From: Brienomyrus brachyistius
Taxonomy: Eukaryota > Chordata > Actinopteri > Osteoglossiformes > Mormyridae
DNA: 64,000 bases
Reading direction: 5' to 3'
Assembly (NCBI RefSeq): GCF_023856365.1
Contig: NC_064540.1
Span: 14,657,191-14,721,190, forward strand
Position numbers and translations under genes: made by a program. The notes beneath the pieces were generated by a model. It was not told where the DNA came from. It worked only from the letters and a program-made list of their open reading frames with translations, and did not search any database. Of this stretch, positions 47,901-58,410 are shown piece after piece (positions within the stretch are counted from its first letter, which is position 1; each line of letters begins with the position of its first letter).

Positions 47901-50900
47901 TGTGTGTGTGTGTATTCATTTTGGTTTTTTTTTGGAATACAGGGGAACAGCTATTGGATTCCGTACTCTACAGTGGGCCTGATATTCCTTTTTTTAATAT
48001 TCTGCGGTGGACCAAGTAGGTGCACGACATTAATTTTAGTAACAGTATATTGTTTTATTCAGATCTTGCCAATAATTCTAGATTTATAAAAATACTAATT
48101 GTGATTGGTCAGCCCTGTACGTCCAAATATTATGCTTAAAATATAAGCTTGAATGTTGCACATATTATTCATGTAACATATTATTCATATAGTACTGTGA
48201 ATAATAGTTTACAGAACACATGCAACACTAGTGCTGATTCTGGTTTAGGCAGAAGGTGCTGGCTGAGTACGAATGCTGTGAGTGACAGTGCCTTAGCGGT
48301 GCGTGATTTCGGGCGGCACACAGCAGTCGTGTGACCGTAGTGTCCTTCCTTTCCAGCTGGAGTGATGCCTCCCTTCAGTCATGAGATATTCGTACAGTCC
48401 TATCGGCCGGCTGCCTTCGTCTTCTCCGGGATACTCAGGTGGTTGGGATTCTTCATAATGGGAATGGTCTTTCCCTTCCTGCTTGTGAGTCTGGTAACAT
48501 CCCGCCCTTAGCTTAGCTGACGCCTGTCTCCCAAACTGATTCTCTGCTCGGTTTCATGCTTTAAGTAAAGCTTAGCTGATTGGCTAAGGAGGCCATTCGG
48601 CCCATCAAGCTCGTTTGGGGAGAACTCAACTAATAGCTCAGAGCTGTTAAAATCTTATCTAGTTCTGATTTAAAGGACCCCAGGGTTTTAGCTTGCGCTA
48701 CGCTAACAGGAAGACTATATCATACTCTAATTACATGCTGTGTAAGTGCTTTCTCAAATCCAGTTTAAAATGTTCACCCTCCAATTTCCACTTATGGCCA
48801 CGAGTTCTTGAATTTGAACTAATATTGAAGTAGCCATTTGGCTGAACAGCATCCAGACCTGTTAGAATCTTATACACCTGGATCATGTCCCCCCTTAATC
48901 TCCTTTGCTCAAGGCTGAACAGGTTCAGCTCAGCTAACCTCTCCTCATAAGACATTCCTCTAAGACCAAGAAACATTCTTATAATCCCATGTTTAACCCT
49001 TTCTAGGGCAGCAATGTCCTTTTTAAGGTAAAGTGACCAAACCTGCACACAGTATTCTAAGTAGGGTCTTACCAAGGAATGCATGGATTACGTTAAATTT
49101 GTCCACATTAAATTTCATTGGGCAAGTATCAGTCCAGTTACTAATTAAATCAAGATCTGGCTGTAGCCTCTATGCTGCTAGTTTAGTATCCGCTAGACCT
49201 TGGTGTGGTCTGAAAATGTAGCCAGTTTACTGTATGTATTGGTGTCAATATCATTAATGTAAATTACAAACAATAGTGGTCCTAAAATTGAACCCTGCAG
49301 TACCCCACTATGAACGCAGGCCCACTGTGACATTGTGCCTCTAATAACTACTCTCTGCTTCCTGTCAGTTAACCAGTTTTCGATCCAAGCTGCTACACTT
49401 CGTAAAAAACCTGCAGCCTTGAGCTTAAGCAAGAGCCGTTTGTGGGGGACAACATCAAAGGACTTCTGGAAATCTAAGTAGATCACATTGAAGGCCTTTT
49501 TATGATCGATTTCCCTCATAGTGTCATCAAAGATCTCAAGTAGATTTGTTAAACAGGATCTGCCTCTCTTATATTCATGTTGGCTATCCCTCAAAATGTT
49601 ATTGGAATCCAGTTCAAATAATTATAATGGCGATCATAATAACAACAACAATACTGAAAGTAAAAATAATGATAATAATCCATTCGATTTCTTACCACTT
49701 ATCCTGGTCAGAGATGTAGAGTGAACAGCAACAACAAGCAATAATAATACAATGACACAGTTGCTGAATTAAAAGCAGGAGGCTACTTTTTACTACTCTT
49801 TATAATTCTCCTTTTAAGTTTGCCTTTCGTTGTGGGAGGTTTCGATTAATCAAGACATACAAATAAAACCATATTAAAAAAAGCTTAAAATGCATTTCCT
49901 GGAGGATTAAAGCGGGGACTGCATGCAAACCGATACCATCTGTCACCTGTAATAATCTCTGCATGTTCTAGTTTAAAATGAAAAATATCCCATTTTCACC
50001 CACTTCGTTAAAAAATGTTAACATTAAATCACTTTGTCTTATGTGTATAATGAACGCTGGCGAGATATTAATGAAGTTCGAAGCAGAAGCTGGAGTGGAA
50101 CGCCATCTCACAGCCAAGTCCATAAATAACGGACGTACTGACAGATATCATGCCAGTGCTCCCAGCCCCCACTAGTCACTGCTGTAATGTCTAATTGTAG
50201 GGGGGTAGGGGGCACCGTCAGGATGATAATGACTGTGGGCATCCCACTAGGAGCTCCATACCAAGGAAGATCCAGTGTGGGTCTGCAATATAATGCATGT
50301 CTTTATTTACTGTACAGCTGCATTTAAATTCTGTTGTAAGATCTAAGAATATTACTGACTTTTTATATTTGATTTACAAGGTTGTATATCAGGTTTGGTA
50401 CCATGTACCTCAGCTTTGACAGTGACCCTGATAAACTGATGTGTTGTTTCATGTATGTAATAAGATTGCTTGTCAATCGCAACTTCTGAAATTGCATGGC
50501 TCAGCACGTCTGTAAATCATATCGGTCCTGACTGACGCTATCGCCTGCGTTACTGCTCTGCATCCTAACATCGGTGTGAGTAACTCAGCCTCATAAACTC
50601 TGCTGAGTTATTAGGTGACAGGCAGACCTTTGCTTCCTTGTGGGAGGTATGGAGGGACAGGGAGGCAGCGGGCAGGGGCCAGTGGGCAGGGAGGGCAGCG
50701 GGAAGGGGGCAGCAAAAAGAGGCAGCAGACAGGGGGGGCAGCAGAAAGGGGGCAGTGGGCAGGGGGGCAGCGGGAAGAGGGCAGCAGGCAGGGGGGCAGC
50801 GGGAATGGGGCAGCGGGCAGGGGGGCAGCGAGAAAGGGGCAGTGAGCAGGGGGCAGCAGGAAGGGGGCAGCGAGAAGGGGCAGGAGGCAGTGGGCAGGGG

Positions 50901-52095
50901 GGCAGCGGGCAGGGAGGCAGTGAGCAGGGGGCAACAGGAAGGGGGCAGCGAGAAGGGGCAGGAGGCAGTGGGCAGGGGGGCAGCGGGCAGGGAGGCAGTG
51001 AGCAGGGGGCAACAGGAAGGGGGCAGCTAGAAGGGGCAGGAGACAGTGGGCAGGGGGGCAGCAGGAAGGGGGCAGCGGGCAGGGGGGCAGTGAGCAGGGG
51101 GCAGCAGGAAGGGGGCAGCGAGAAGGGGCAGGAGACAGTGGGCAGGGGGGCAGCGGGAAGAGGGCAGCAGGCAGGGGGGCAGCGGGAATGGGGCAGCGGG
51201 CAGGGGGGCAGCGAGAAAGGGGCAGTGAGCAGGGGGCAGCAGGAAGGGGGCAGCGAGAAGGGGCAGGAGGCAGTGGGCAGGGGGGCAGCGGGCAGGGAGG
51301 CAGTGAGCAGGGGGCAACAGGAAGGGGGCAGCGAGAAGGGGCAGGAGGCAGTGGGCAGGGGGGCAGCGGGCAGGGAGGCAGTGAGCAGGGGGCAGCAGGA
51401 AGGGGCAGCGAGAAGGAGCAGGAGGCAGTGGGCAGGGGGGCAGCAGGAAGGGGGCAGCGGGCAGGGGGGCAGTGAGCAGGGGGCAGCAGTGATCTCAGTG
51501 TGGGCTCTTTAAGTTACTCTCTCATTCTCCTTAACACATCAGAGCTAGGAACTGTAACAAAGGGACCTATCTGACATGGAAGCCCATTTGAAGTAAAGAA
51601 ATTATAAGACTTAAAGATGAATAGAGCACCTTGTACATTGTATTTGTCTCACATCATGTATTTGAAGATGAATTCAATAATCCTTACATCTGTAATTAAA
51701 ACTCCATTCTCTGTCAGGCTAATAAGCTACTAAGGTTTCTTCATTTACACAGAGCCTTTTATTTTCAACCCAATGAATCATTATAAAGGTCTAATTAAAA
51801 CAAGACATTGCTGTAAAGGATTTTTAACTCTGCCTTTTCTGGACAAAGGATAATCATTCACCGTGTTTTACTATTGTATTTGACTACTTCCTCTCTGTTC
51901 TCATTTCAGGCATCTTTGAAGTCCTTCAGCTTTCTGCTGTTTGCCAGTGTCTGTCTGTTGGGGGCGCTGTATGTCTTTTTCCTGGTGCCCGAAACGAAGG
52001 GAAAAACTCTCCTTGAAATATCGGAGGAGTTTAAGAAGATCCACATATACAGGCCTTCACTGAGTAAAGACGTGGTTTTGGAGACGAGGCTGTAA
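41977..52095 (+). CDS. class II facilitative hexose transporter (GLUT/SLC2A, slc2a15-like?)
   Basis: Complete 490-aa coding region in 12 exons: 41977-42000, 43456-43551, 43682-43842, 44297-44421, 44794-44923, 45050-45198, 46235-46422, 46544-46654, 46748-46849, 47943-48015, 48357-48484, 51910-52095. All are GT-AG with matching phases. Exon 1 encodes only METMLKQL; an in-frame TGA lies just upstream. Family signatures: TM1 GIGGSFQNGF (21-30), glycosylation sequon N47-R-S, GRKG loop (93-96), MYLGE-SSPTKLRG, LPEAPRYLL (209-217), QFSGLSA in TM7, and VPETKGKT (455-462). TM10 has GGPTGVMPPF without the tryptophan of class I GLUTs, which places it in class II (GLUT5/7/9/11 type). It resembles GLUT9/GLUT11. 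Fish-specific slc2a15 is my best guess, but the paralogue cannot be settled here. The substrate (fructose, urate or glucose) is unknown. It is expected in the plasma membrane with 12 transmembrane helices. Confidence 0.9.
42017..42048. repeat. (ATT)n microsatellite
   Basis: TTATTATTATTATTATTATT-type run in the first intron of the transporter gene. Confidence 0.9.
42895..43165. repeat. fish dispersed repeat beginning with (ATCC)n
   Basis: (CATC)n/(ATCC)n at 42896-42933 is followed by AAGAAGCAGGCAAAGGACAG, CAGCCTGGACAGGGTGCTGG, GCACACATTCTCACACC, CAGGAGGAAACTG and AACGCGGAGGTGTGA. This is a diverged copy of the very common fish repeat whose fragments also occur at 46990-47260, 54250-54430 and, as short tails, at 25500 and 45265. 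Confidence 0.65.
44094..44184. mobile_element. SINE 3' fragment
   Basis: GGTTTCGATCCATCGACCTC, TGGGTTATGGGCCCAGCACA and CTTCCACTGTGCCAATCTGC match the tRNA-like part of fish SINEs in minus orientation. It lies in the transporter intron between exons 3 and 4. Confidence 0.5.
46990..47260. repeat. fish dispersed repeat copy
   Basis: GTGGGTGGAGCCTATCCCAG, GCAGCATAGGGAATACC, TTGCCAGTCCATCACAGGCC, GGAGGCAGGCTGTTAAACCC and ACTGAGCCACTGTGCCGCTG. This is the characteristic order of a widespread fish repeat. Its CCAGTCCATCACAG word is the reverse complement of the core of the 47-bp and 39-bp arrays in atxn7 intron 2. Confidence 0.75.
47654..47896. mobile_element. 243-bp MITE inside a (GT)n tract
   Basis: The ends are GGGTATACCTATCCTTATG and its exact reverse complement, a perfect 19-bp terminal inverted repeat. 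The element sits between (TG)n at about 47627-47650 and (TG)n at about 47902-47914. The interior carries TTATGGGGACA, GGTTATGGTTAGGGCAGGGT and TTCCCATAGGAGTGAATGAG. No coding capacity. Confidence 0.9.
48545..49600 (-). pseudogene. 5'-truncated CR1/L2-like LINE, reverse transcriptase relic
   Basis: On the minus strand, 49594 down to 49193 encodes part of a LINE reverse transcriptase: IYLDFQKSFDVVPHKRLLLK, WLTDRKQRVV, GVLQGSILGPLLFVIYINDI. The catalytic box expected as F-A-D-D is F-S-D-H, so it is inactive. The downstream part continues in another frame at 49084-48731 (LVRPYLEYCVQVWSLYLKKD, ALERVKHGIIRMFLGLRGMS, LNLFSLEQRRLRGDMIQVYK) after a frame-disrupted stretch. The 3' end near 48550 has CTTGATGGGCCGAATGGCCT-type sequence, typical of CR1-group elements. 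The endonuclease and the start of the RT are absent. It sits in the last intron of the transporter gene. Confidence 0.85.
50645..51490. repeat. G-rich minisatellite with higher-order repeat
   Basis: About 850 bp built of GGCAGCGGGCAGGGG-, GGCAGCGGGAAGGGG- and GGCAGTGAGCAGGGG-type units of 15 to 20 bp. A longer block is duplicated: the distinctive GGGAATGGGGCAGCGGGCAG occurs at 50801 and again at 51184, 383 bp apart, with matching neighbours. Very G-rich on the plus strand, so quadruplex-prone in the pre-mRNA. Long open frames on both strands here are artefacts. It lies in the last intron of the transporter gene. Confidence 0.95.
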
Positions 52096-52511
52096 AACCG
52101 GCCGTCTGTTTGCTTTGTGCCAAAACTGCAGAAGCAGGTCTCGTGAAAGACCCAGTTCCTAGGGTTTGAATCTCTTAAAAATTCATACTTTAAATGGTAT
52201 TCTTTGCACGTTCCCATGGCAACAAGAACAAGAAAGCCATGCATGTTTAAGTTTCTGGCCATTTATCCCTGACTTTCCGGCTCAAATTTAACTGGAAGCA
52301 AATTTTGAAACATTTCAGCTGTTCGGCACATTGCGCCTTTCTGTGAATGCAGCCTGTTTGGTTTTATTTAGTACAGATTGAAAACTTAAACTTAGCCTGA
52401 CGCCTTAAGTATTTAATTGCCTGCAGATTAGATCTTTATTGTAGTTTGTAAAAATATTTACCTTCAAATAATTAATGGATTTACTTTTTTGTGCATTTTG
52501 TTTTTGCAAAC

Positions 52512-52517
52512 AATAAA
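52512..52517 (+). terminator. poly(A) signal of the SLC2A gene
   Basis: AATAAA 417 bp after the stop codon, in AT-rich 3' UTR-like sequence. Confidence 0.75.
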
Positions 52518-55195
52518 ATCAACTTCTAACAGACATTGTTGTTCAGTTCCAAAGCACACAGACCTGAGGTGTGATTCTCCCCAATCAATTAACGTGTGTG
52601 TACCTCAGAATTCATGATGTTCATTTAGAGATTGTGCAGCGTGCCATGTCGGAACCTCCTGGAAGGTCTTTGGAGGGATTTCTTATCGATGTTCACCAGC
52701 TGTCAGGGACAGAGGAACATTTTGTTTGGTTTAACTGCATCCCAGATGTGGTTTGCGTGCAAGGAGGAAAATGATTGACATTATCTGAGCAGGAAAGGAT
52801 GTGACATTAACCATGAAAATGAATGAACATTAATTAGGCAGCAGTTTCTCTTTGTGAATTGGGTGACCTAGTCTAGGTCAAAGGAAGTCAAACTTTACAC
52901 TAAGCGATTAGCTGCTTGGTCTGGAAGGAGCTGATGTTTAAGAGGCTTTCTTCACTTTATGGATGTCAAATGATTAAACACACTGGGCCTTTATTTTACA
53001 ACTAAGGTTAATAAATGTGAATGATTTGAAGCTTATCTGAATCCTACATCTCAATATTATATAGATGGATAGCTATTAGAGGATTAAATTCTTAGCTGGT
53101 TGTGTTGATGCTGAAACATCACAGGCTTTCCTTCCATGTCAATGACATATTACCTATTGAAGGAACAGGCCAGATGGTTTTCTGTAGGGACATGAAAGTA
53201 ACGTATGACTGAGAAGATCACAAGTCCTGGGGGCGTAACGATTATTATGAGGGAGACCCCAGACTCCAAGAGTGACGATGTATGTACATCTTGTCAGTAT
53301 AAGCTGATACTTTTCCAAAATCAGGTCATTACTGGTCATTACTGATCTGGTTCCGTAAATTCGTCTCTGCAATCTATTAAGGTTGAATGGGATGAGGATT
53401 GGAGAACTCATGGTCAAAGATCCAGAAATTCATGCATGACTTTTGGATAAGTCACTGATTAACTCCAGGTGAGATGGCCTCAGATTAAAGTAATCAGCTC
53501 CTTAATGAACTGACAATGAAACAATTGAGAGCTGAAGTAAAGGGGAAGCTGATTTAAACCATGAGCTTTGGGACAGGAATTTAAATGACAGTTAAGAACT
53601 ACAGAATGTTTCCCAAGACAGAAAACAAGAGCAATAACATAAATGGTTGCTCAGGACCTTATGATAGTGTTTTAACTATACATTGCTAGATTGTGTGTTA
53701 CATAAAAAGCTTGAATTAGGTGATGGCATGAACATTTACAGCTCCTGCATTCACACGGTTGTCTCTTTATAAGTTATTGAAGCCTTCTTCCTGGGTTGAT
53801 AAACACTGGGATACTCTGATTGATGTACTGTACTCTGCACGATAACAGAAAGTACAATTTTTGCAGTGCACAGTGTATCATGTGTTCATTTTATGTCTAT
53901 TATCTAGATTGTGCAGAGTTTGAGGAAGACGCTGTTACAGGGTCTGTCTATGGTGGTCCGCGTGTGCCGGCACTGTCTTCCATGTGCTAGCAGGGAATTG
54001 TGGCAGGGTCAATGGGGTCCTAGATAATGCAGTGAGCTCTCCCTCCACGAGGGAGATACACATTAGAAATGGAGGGTGCTGGTGATCCAGCGATAGGCGG
54101 CGCCTGATTCCCTTAAGGTCAGCACTTCTGCAGTGTGTGTGGACACTCTCCACACTGCATTTAGAGAAGCTCCTGAGGATCCCCCTTGACCTTTTTCAGC
54201 CTCCTGAGGAAGGGCATGCATTGTTCTGCCTTCTGTAACAGCCTACAAAGCCCATCCATTTATTTTCCATAATGCAGTGTGGGCCTGTGAGCAGCCTGGT
54301 GCTACTCCCAGCAAGCCCAGGTCCGGGCTCCCCCTGGACAGAAGGAATTCAAACCTGGAACCCAGGAGGAGTGAGGCTACCATGCCAACCAGTATAATGT
54401 TTACCTGAAAATATCCATCCATCCATATTCAAACCAATAATCCAGGCCAGAGTTTCACTCACAATATACTCATTTATTGTAAATTTGATTCGAAATTCAT
54501 TTCAAAACAATGCTGTAAGACCTCCAATGTTACCACAGCTGGAATATGAATTGACTTGTGACGACTGACTTTTTTTTTTTTTTTTTAGCCTATACTGACA
54601 TAATCACGTAGTCATACTGCATGTTAGTCATGATAGGCACCTGCTTACACATTCATCCAGGAGCAGCCAGAGGTGTCCAAATAACCAGCCCCCTCATGCA
54701 GATCCAGCAGCCAAGGCAATCGACAAGGGACGTCTGTCGCTACTGACGCGGTCTGTTCAGCAGTGTGTATAAATGATGAAAGTGTCTGAACCCCTAAAGA
54801 GGCACTGCGGTACAGTGACTGCAGAACAGTGACTGCGCTCCACTGACTGCGGTACAGTGACAGCGGTACAGTGACGGCCAGAATTGATAGCGAGATTTTA
54901 GGTCACACGCTGATGCCCATGAAAAGAACGATATCTCATCGCAGCCCACAAATTGGCACTGGTTAGGCTGAAAAACATGTTATTGCAGTGAATTAATTAA
55001 CCCGGAGTGTGAGACGACCTACCAGATTTTACAGAATTTTGTTCTTCGGCAATACATGCGTCTGTATAAATATGCATGTGTGTACTGCACTAAACCTAAA
55101 AGGTACTTGAACAAATATACAGTATGCATGTAACTGTTTGCCCCTGTCCTTGGAACACGAACATCTACAGAATACTCCACAAACGAGAAATATAA
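52518..55195. other. gene-poor spacer
   Basis: No gene recognised. A copy of the common fish dispersed repeat (CCATCCATTTATTTTCCATA through CCATGCCAACCAGTA) occupies about 54250-54430. A poly-T run of about 18 lies at 54570-54587, and a short array of GCGGTACAGTGAC-like words at about 54805-54875. Confidence 0.45.
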
Positions 55196-55314
55196 TTTAT
55201 TACAGTTCGGTAATGATTTCTGTGTACTTTGTACTTCTCAGCGTCAACATTTCACCAACATTTACTCTGAAGTAAATCCATGCCCAGCCTCACAAGCTAA
55301 ATAAAAATGTCTTA

Positions 55315-55626
55315 CTAGAAATCCCCGCTCCCTCTGTCTGAAACGAGGAGATGATGCCGTTTGTTCCAGCGAGGCTCGTTCTCCGCAACATGATTTTTTT
55401 TCTTCCCTGGACGTGATCTAATGCCATAGAATATGGGAATGGCTCCCATTATAAACAATGGCACTGAGAAACCACGCCAGTAAGTTTTATGCATGTGTGT
55501 TTGGCGAGCTTCTTTGGCAGTGAAGTGTTTTTTATAATGACTACGCTTCAATTTTTCCCTGGGATCAACATCACCTTCACCCTGCTTGAAAACTTGCATT
55601 GACACCTCTTGGTCAGCAGATGGCAT
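55315..55626 (-). CDS. 103-aa putative single-pass membrane protein
   Basis: Uninterrupted frame starting MPSADQEVSMQVFKQGEGDV. It has a charged N-terminal half rich in His, Lys and Arg (KLKRSHYKKHFTAKEARQTH), one hydrophobic helix at about residues 51-70 (WRGFSVPLFIMGAIPIFYGI), and a basic juxtamembrane tail (RSRPGKKK) followed by a polar C-terminus ending RGSGDF. The positive-inside rule gives no clear orientation, since both flanks are basic. An AATAAA on the minus strand (55196-55201) lies 114 bp after the stop. The composition looks like a real small membrane protein, not a random frame. I do not recognise the family. It could be a single-exon gene, the last exon of a longer gene or a retrocopy. 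Confidence 0.5.
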   Translation of the reverse strand: MPSADQEVSMQVFKQGEGDVDPREKLKRSHYKKHFTAKEARQTHMHKTYWRGFSVPLFIMGAIPIFYGIRSRPGKKKNHVAENEPRWNKRHHLLVSDRGSGDF

Positions 55627-57239
55627 TTACAATCTGCTCTTGAATATGCGGTGTACTAAACCATTTTAACTGTTTCCCCAGAATAGCGTCAGATAAAATT
55701 GATCAAATTGACGTTACAGTCGCGTTTGTTTATTTTCTCGTATGGTCATCCCGAGTCAAAGACCTTAAGCTGTCTTTGTAACCAAGTGAAGTGTGCAGTG
55801 TTCTTCTCTAAAATACACACTATTTTGTAGATAACCGGCAAAAATGTGGGATGACTCAGAGACCACTTGTGACAGGAGAGTTTGGCACCAAGCCAGGTAT
55901 ACAAAATGAGCGACAGCAAGCAGAAGCTAACCCTACATTTAAGACCACTGCAGCTCAGTACTGAACCCAATGGAAAATATCTGCAGAAACATAATTCTCA
56001 GATTCATAAATGGCCACCTGTAGTTAGATTAAAACAGGCTAACCCATAACCAACACTAATGTGACCGTGTTCGGGTTCAGCTAGTGCTGTCTGACACACT
56101 CATGATCGGGGGAAGAGTGACATCACGTCAACCACCCATTGGACACATTCAAGCTTAGGTCCGGAGACTGCTCTCGTCACCTGGCTTGGATGGTAGATGT
56201 AACACGTCTTTGTCACAGTTAGATAGGGACAGAGCAAATAGTTTGAATCATCAGCGAGATCCCAGTTACTTCGTCAAAATCCTTAATATGGAGATATAAT
56301 TCCCATTAAGGACAGGATAGCATTAAACCATTGATTGTGAGAGACAAGTCCAATTACGCCTTGGAATCGTTATCGGTACTTTAGATCGTTAGTAAATGGA
56401 TTAAGCCTCCGACTATCTACAGTTTTACAGGTTTGCCTCATGTTCGTTTGCGGGTAAAACGGCAGTGTCCAGTTCTACCCCAGAGTTTATTTTTAGTCGC
56501 AGAGACTGTTGTAGAATCACTGGAGTAAGACACCTACTGTGGTGATCATTTGTCAGGCTGGTTCAGGGGTTTGTTCCGTCTGAATCAATCGTCCAAACAA
56601 TTTGCATTATTTTGGATTATACAGACTGTGCCTGCGATGGTCGCATTTAATCTGCAAGCTGCATGTGGGCTGCAGGAAACAGTAATGAAATAAATGACTC
56701 CACATGCTTATGTGTCATGCTAATTCAACCACAGGCCAGAAATAAGGGTTGAAACCTCACCCCCCCGCCCCCGCCCAAAAAAAAAAGAAAAAAAAAAAGA
56801 TTTGTTAAAGGAGTGTTGCTTCCTACTTCTTCCTGAAATAACCCACCCCACCCCACTGAGTACTATTAAAGGCTTTTTTTGTGTGTGTGCCTCTCGGAGA
56901 GATGTTGGTATTTATTTTATTAGTAGGGGGCCACATTGTGGTTCATAATGTTTGTTCCCAATTAATGTGATAAAAAGTTGGCAGAATTGCTTGGGACAGG
57001 ACTATAAAACCACAGAAAACTCTGTAAATCATTTAACTTCCACTGGGCATAGCAAGGGTACATTACTGAATAAAAGATGAGCTTGGTGAGGCCCAGGAAC
57101 ATGGACGTAGAGAAACAAATCACATATGCGATGGGTTCTGCTATCTGGGCTTTTGAATCACTGGGAAAAGTCATCTTCAGAACAAAAGAGTAAAAACAAG
57201 TGCCTATTACCTCTGCCTTAATCTTCTCAACGTTAAGGG
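55627..57239. other. gene-poor stretch
   Basis: No coding or RNA gene recognised. An A-rich run (AAAAAAAAAAGAAAAAAAAAA type) lies at about 56777-56800, preceded by a C-rich stretch. Confidence 0.4.
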
Positions 57240-57408
57240 CAGTGTTCCCCCATTCCGGTCCTAGAGATCTGTGACACAATTTGCAGATTTCCCTGCTCAG
57301 ACACAAGTGTTAAACCTGGCACTTGGCAGGTCTGCTGTGTGCTTGAGCAGTGAAGCCTGCAAACAGTATTGCAGACTGGTCCTCCAGGAGCGGAGTTGCA
57401 AAACCCTG
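57240..57408. mobile_element. 169-bp hAT-like MITE candidate
   Basis: The left end CAGTGTTCCCCCATTCCGGT and the reverse complement of the right end CAGGGTTTTGCAACTCCGCT are alignable imperfect inverted repeats, followed by TCCTRGAG on both sides. This is the look of a common fish MITE (CAGNGTTTCCCAACCCGGTC type). Flanking 8-mers GTTAAGGG and CTTTTAGG match only partly. Confidence 0.55.
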
Positions 57409-58254
57409 CTTTTAGGGTGTACAGACACCACTCACATATTACAAAGAAAATGACATTAAGTGAAAATAATTTTCTCTTAAAATATTTTTTGTTATGCGGT
57501 TTTGGAATGTCACAGATGTAGAATAAAAGCAGAGCCAATTGAAAGCTATGACTTAAAATTGGCATGGGTGCTGAGATCAGAGGTGTGGAAGTGATTACGT
57601 AAACTCTCGTGATAGTAGTGTCACATTTAAAGGGCCTCACTTCTTACTTTGGCTTTTACTAAAACGCTGTGACCAGTGTCAAATCCAGTGAACAACTCAC
57701 CAGGTAAAGATGACTTCAATCTGATTGTCTTAGTATATGGTTACACGCCTACGCATAGTTTAATTAAATTGTACGCATTCAGTTTCGAGTCAGATTTTTT
57801 TCTACAAGAAAAATGAATATTTTAAATCATTTGTTTCCATTCATGAAAATGTGGATAAGTCTTATTATTATATCCAATCAAGGTCATCTTGGTCTTGTCC
57901 ACATTCCACTGAATGTCTCTAAAGAGGTGAGAGTCTAAAGACCTACAACCGTTTATATGGAGTTTTTGAATAACAAAATGGGTCCAGTAAGAGTCAGCCA
58001 GCCTGAAAATGTGAGAAATGGCAGAGAAATTACAACCAGGAGAGTACTGTACAGCTCATTTCCCACTAAAAGCCAAAATGACTCATCCGTCATGGGTAGT
58101 GAAACCGGCAACCTCACAGATGTAACACTTTTCAACGTGGATGTGCTCACATCTGAGGGTCAGCATTATGTGTGTAGGACAGAGTGATTCTTTTCACATT
58201 TATGTAGTGTGTACATTCAGTGTTAATAAGAGAATCCTTAAAATGCCATAAACA

Positions 58255-58410
58255 TCAAGCTCTTGTGTTATGTTCGGTTATTTATGGCTAAGTTTAGGGC
58301 TGGGTAGGGGTTAGGGTTGTGAATTTTGGGAAATTAAAGGATGGTTCCCAAGAAGATAAGAATACTAAAGTGTGTGTGTGTGAGAGAGAGAGAGAGAGAC
58401 AGAGAGAGAG
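58255..58410. repeat. partial copy of the (GT)n-associated MITE and (GA)n
   Basis: GGCTAAGTTTAGGGCTGGGT, AGGGGTTAGGGTTGTGAATT and ATGGTTCCCAAGAAGATAAG, then (GT)n at 58370-58381 and (GA)n to 58410. The order of words matches the MITE-like copies at 27.3 kb and 47.7 kb, truncated on the left. Confidence 0.5.

Noticed and set aside
50611..51512. Gly/Gln-rich and Pro/Cys-rich frames up to 290 aa
   Set aside because: Translation of the G-rich minisatellite on both strands inside an intron.
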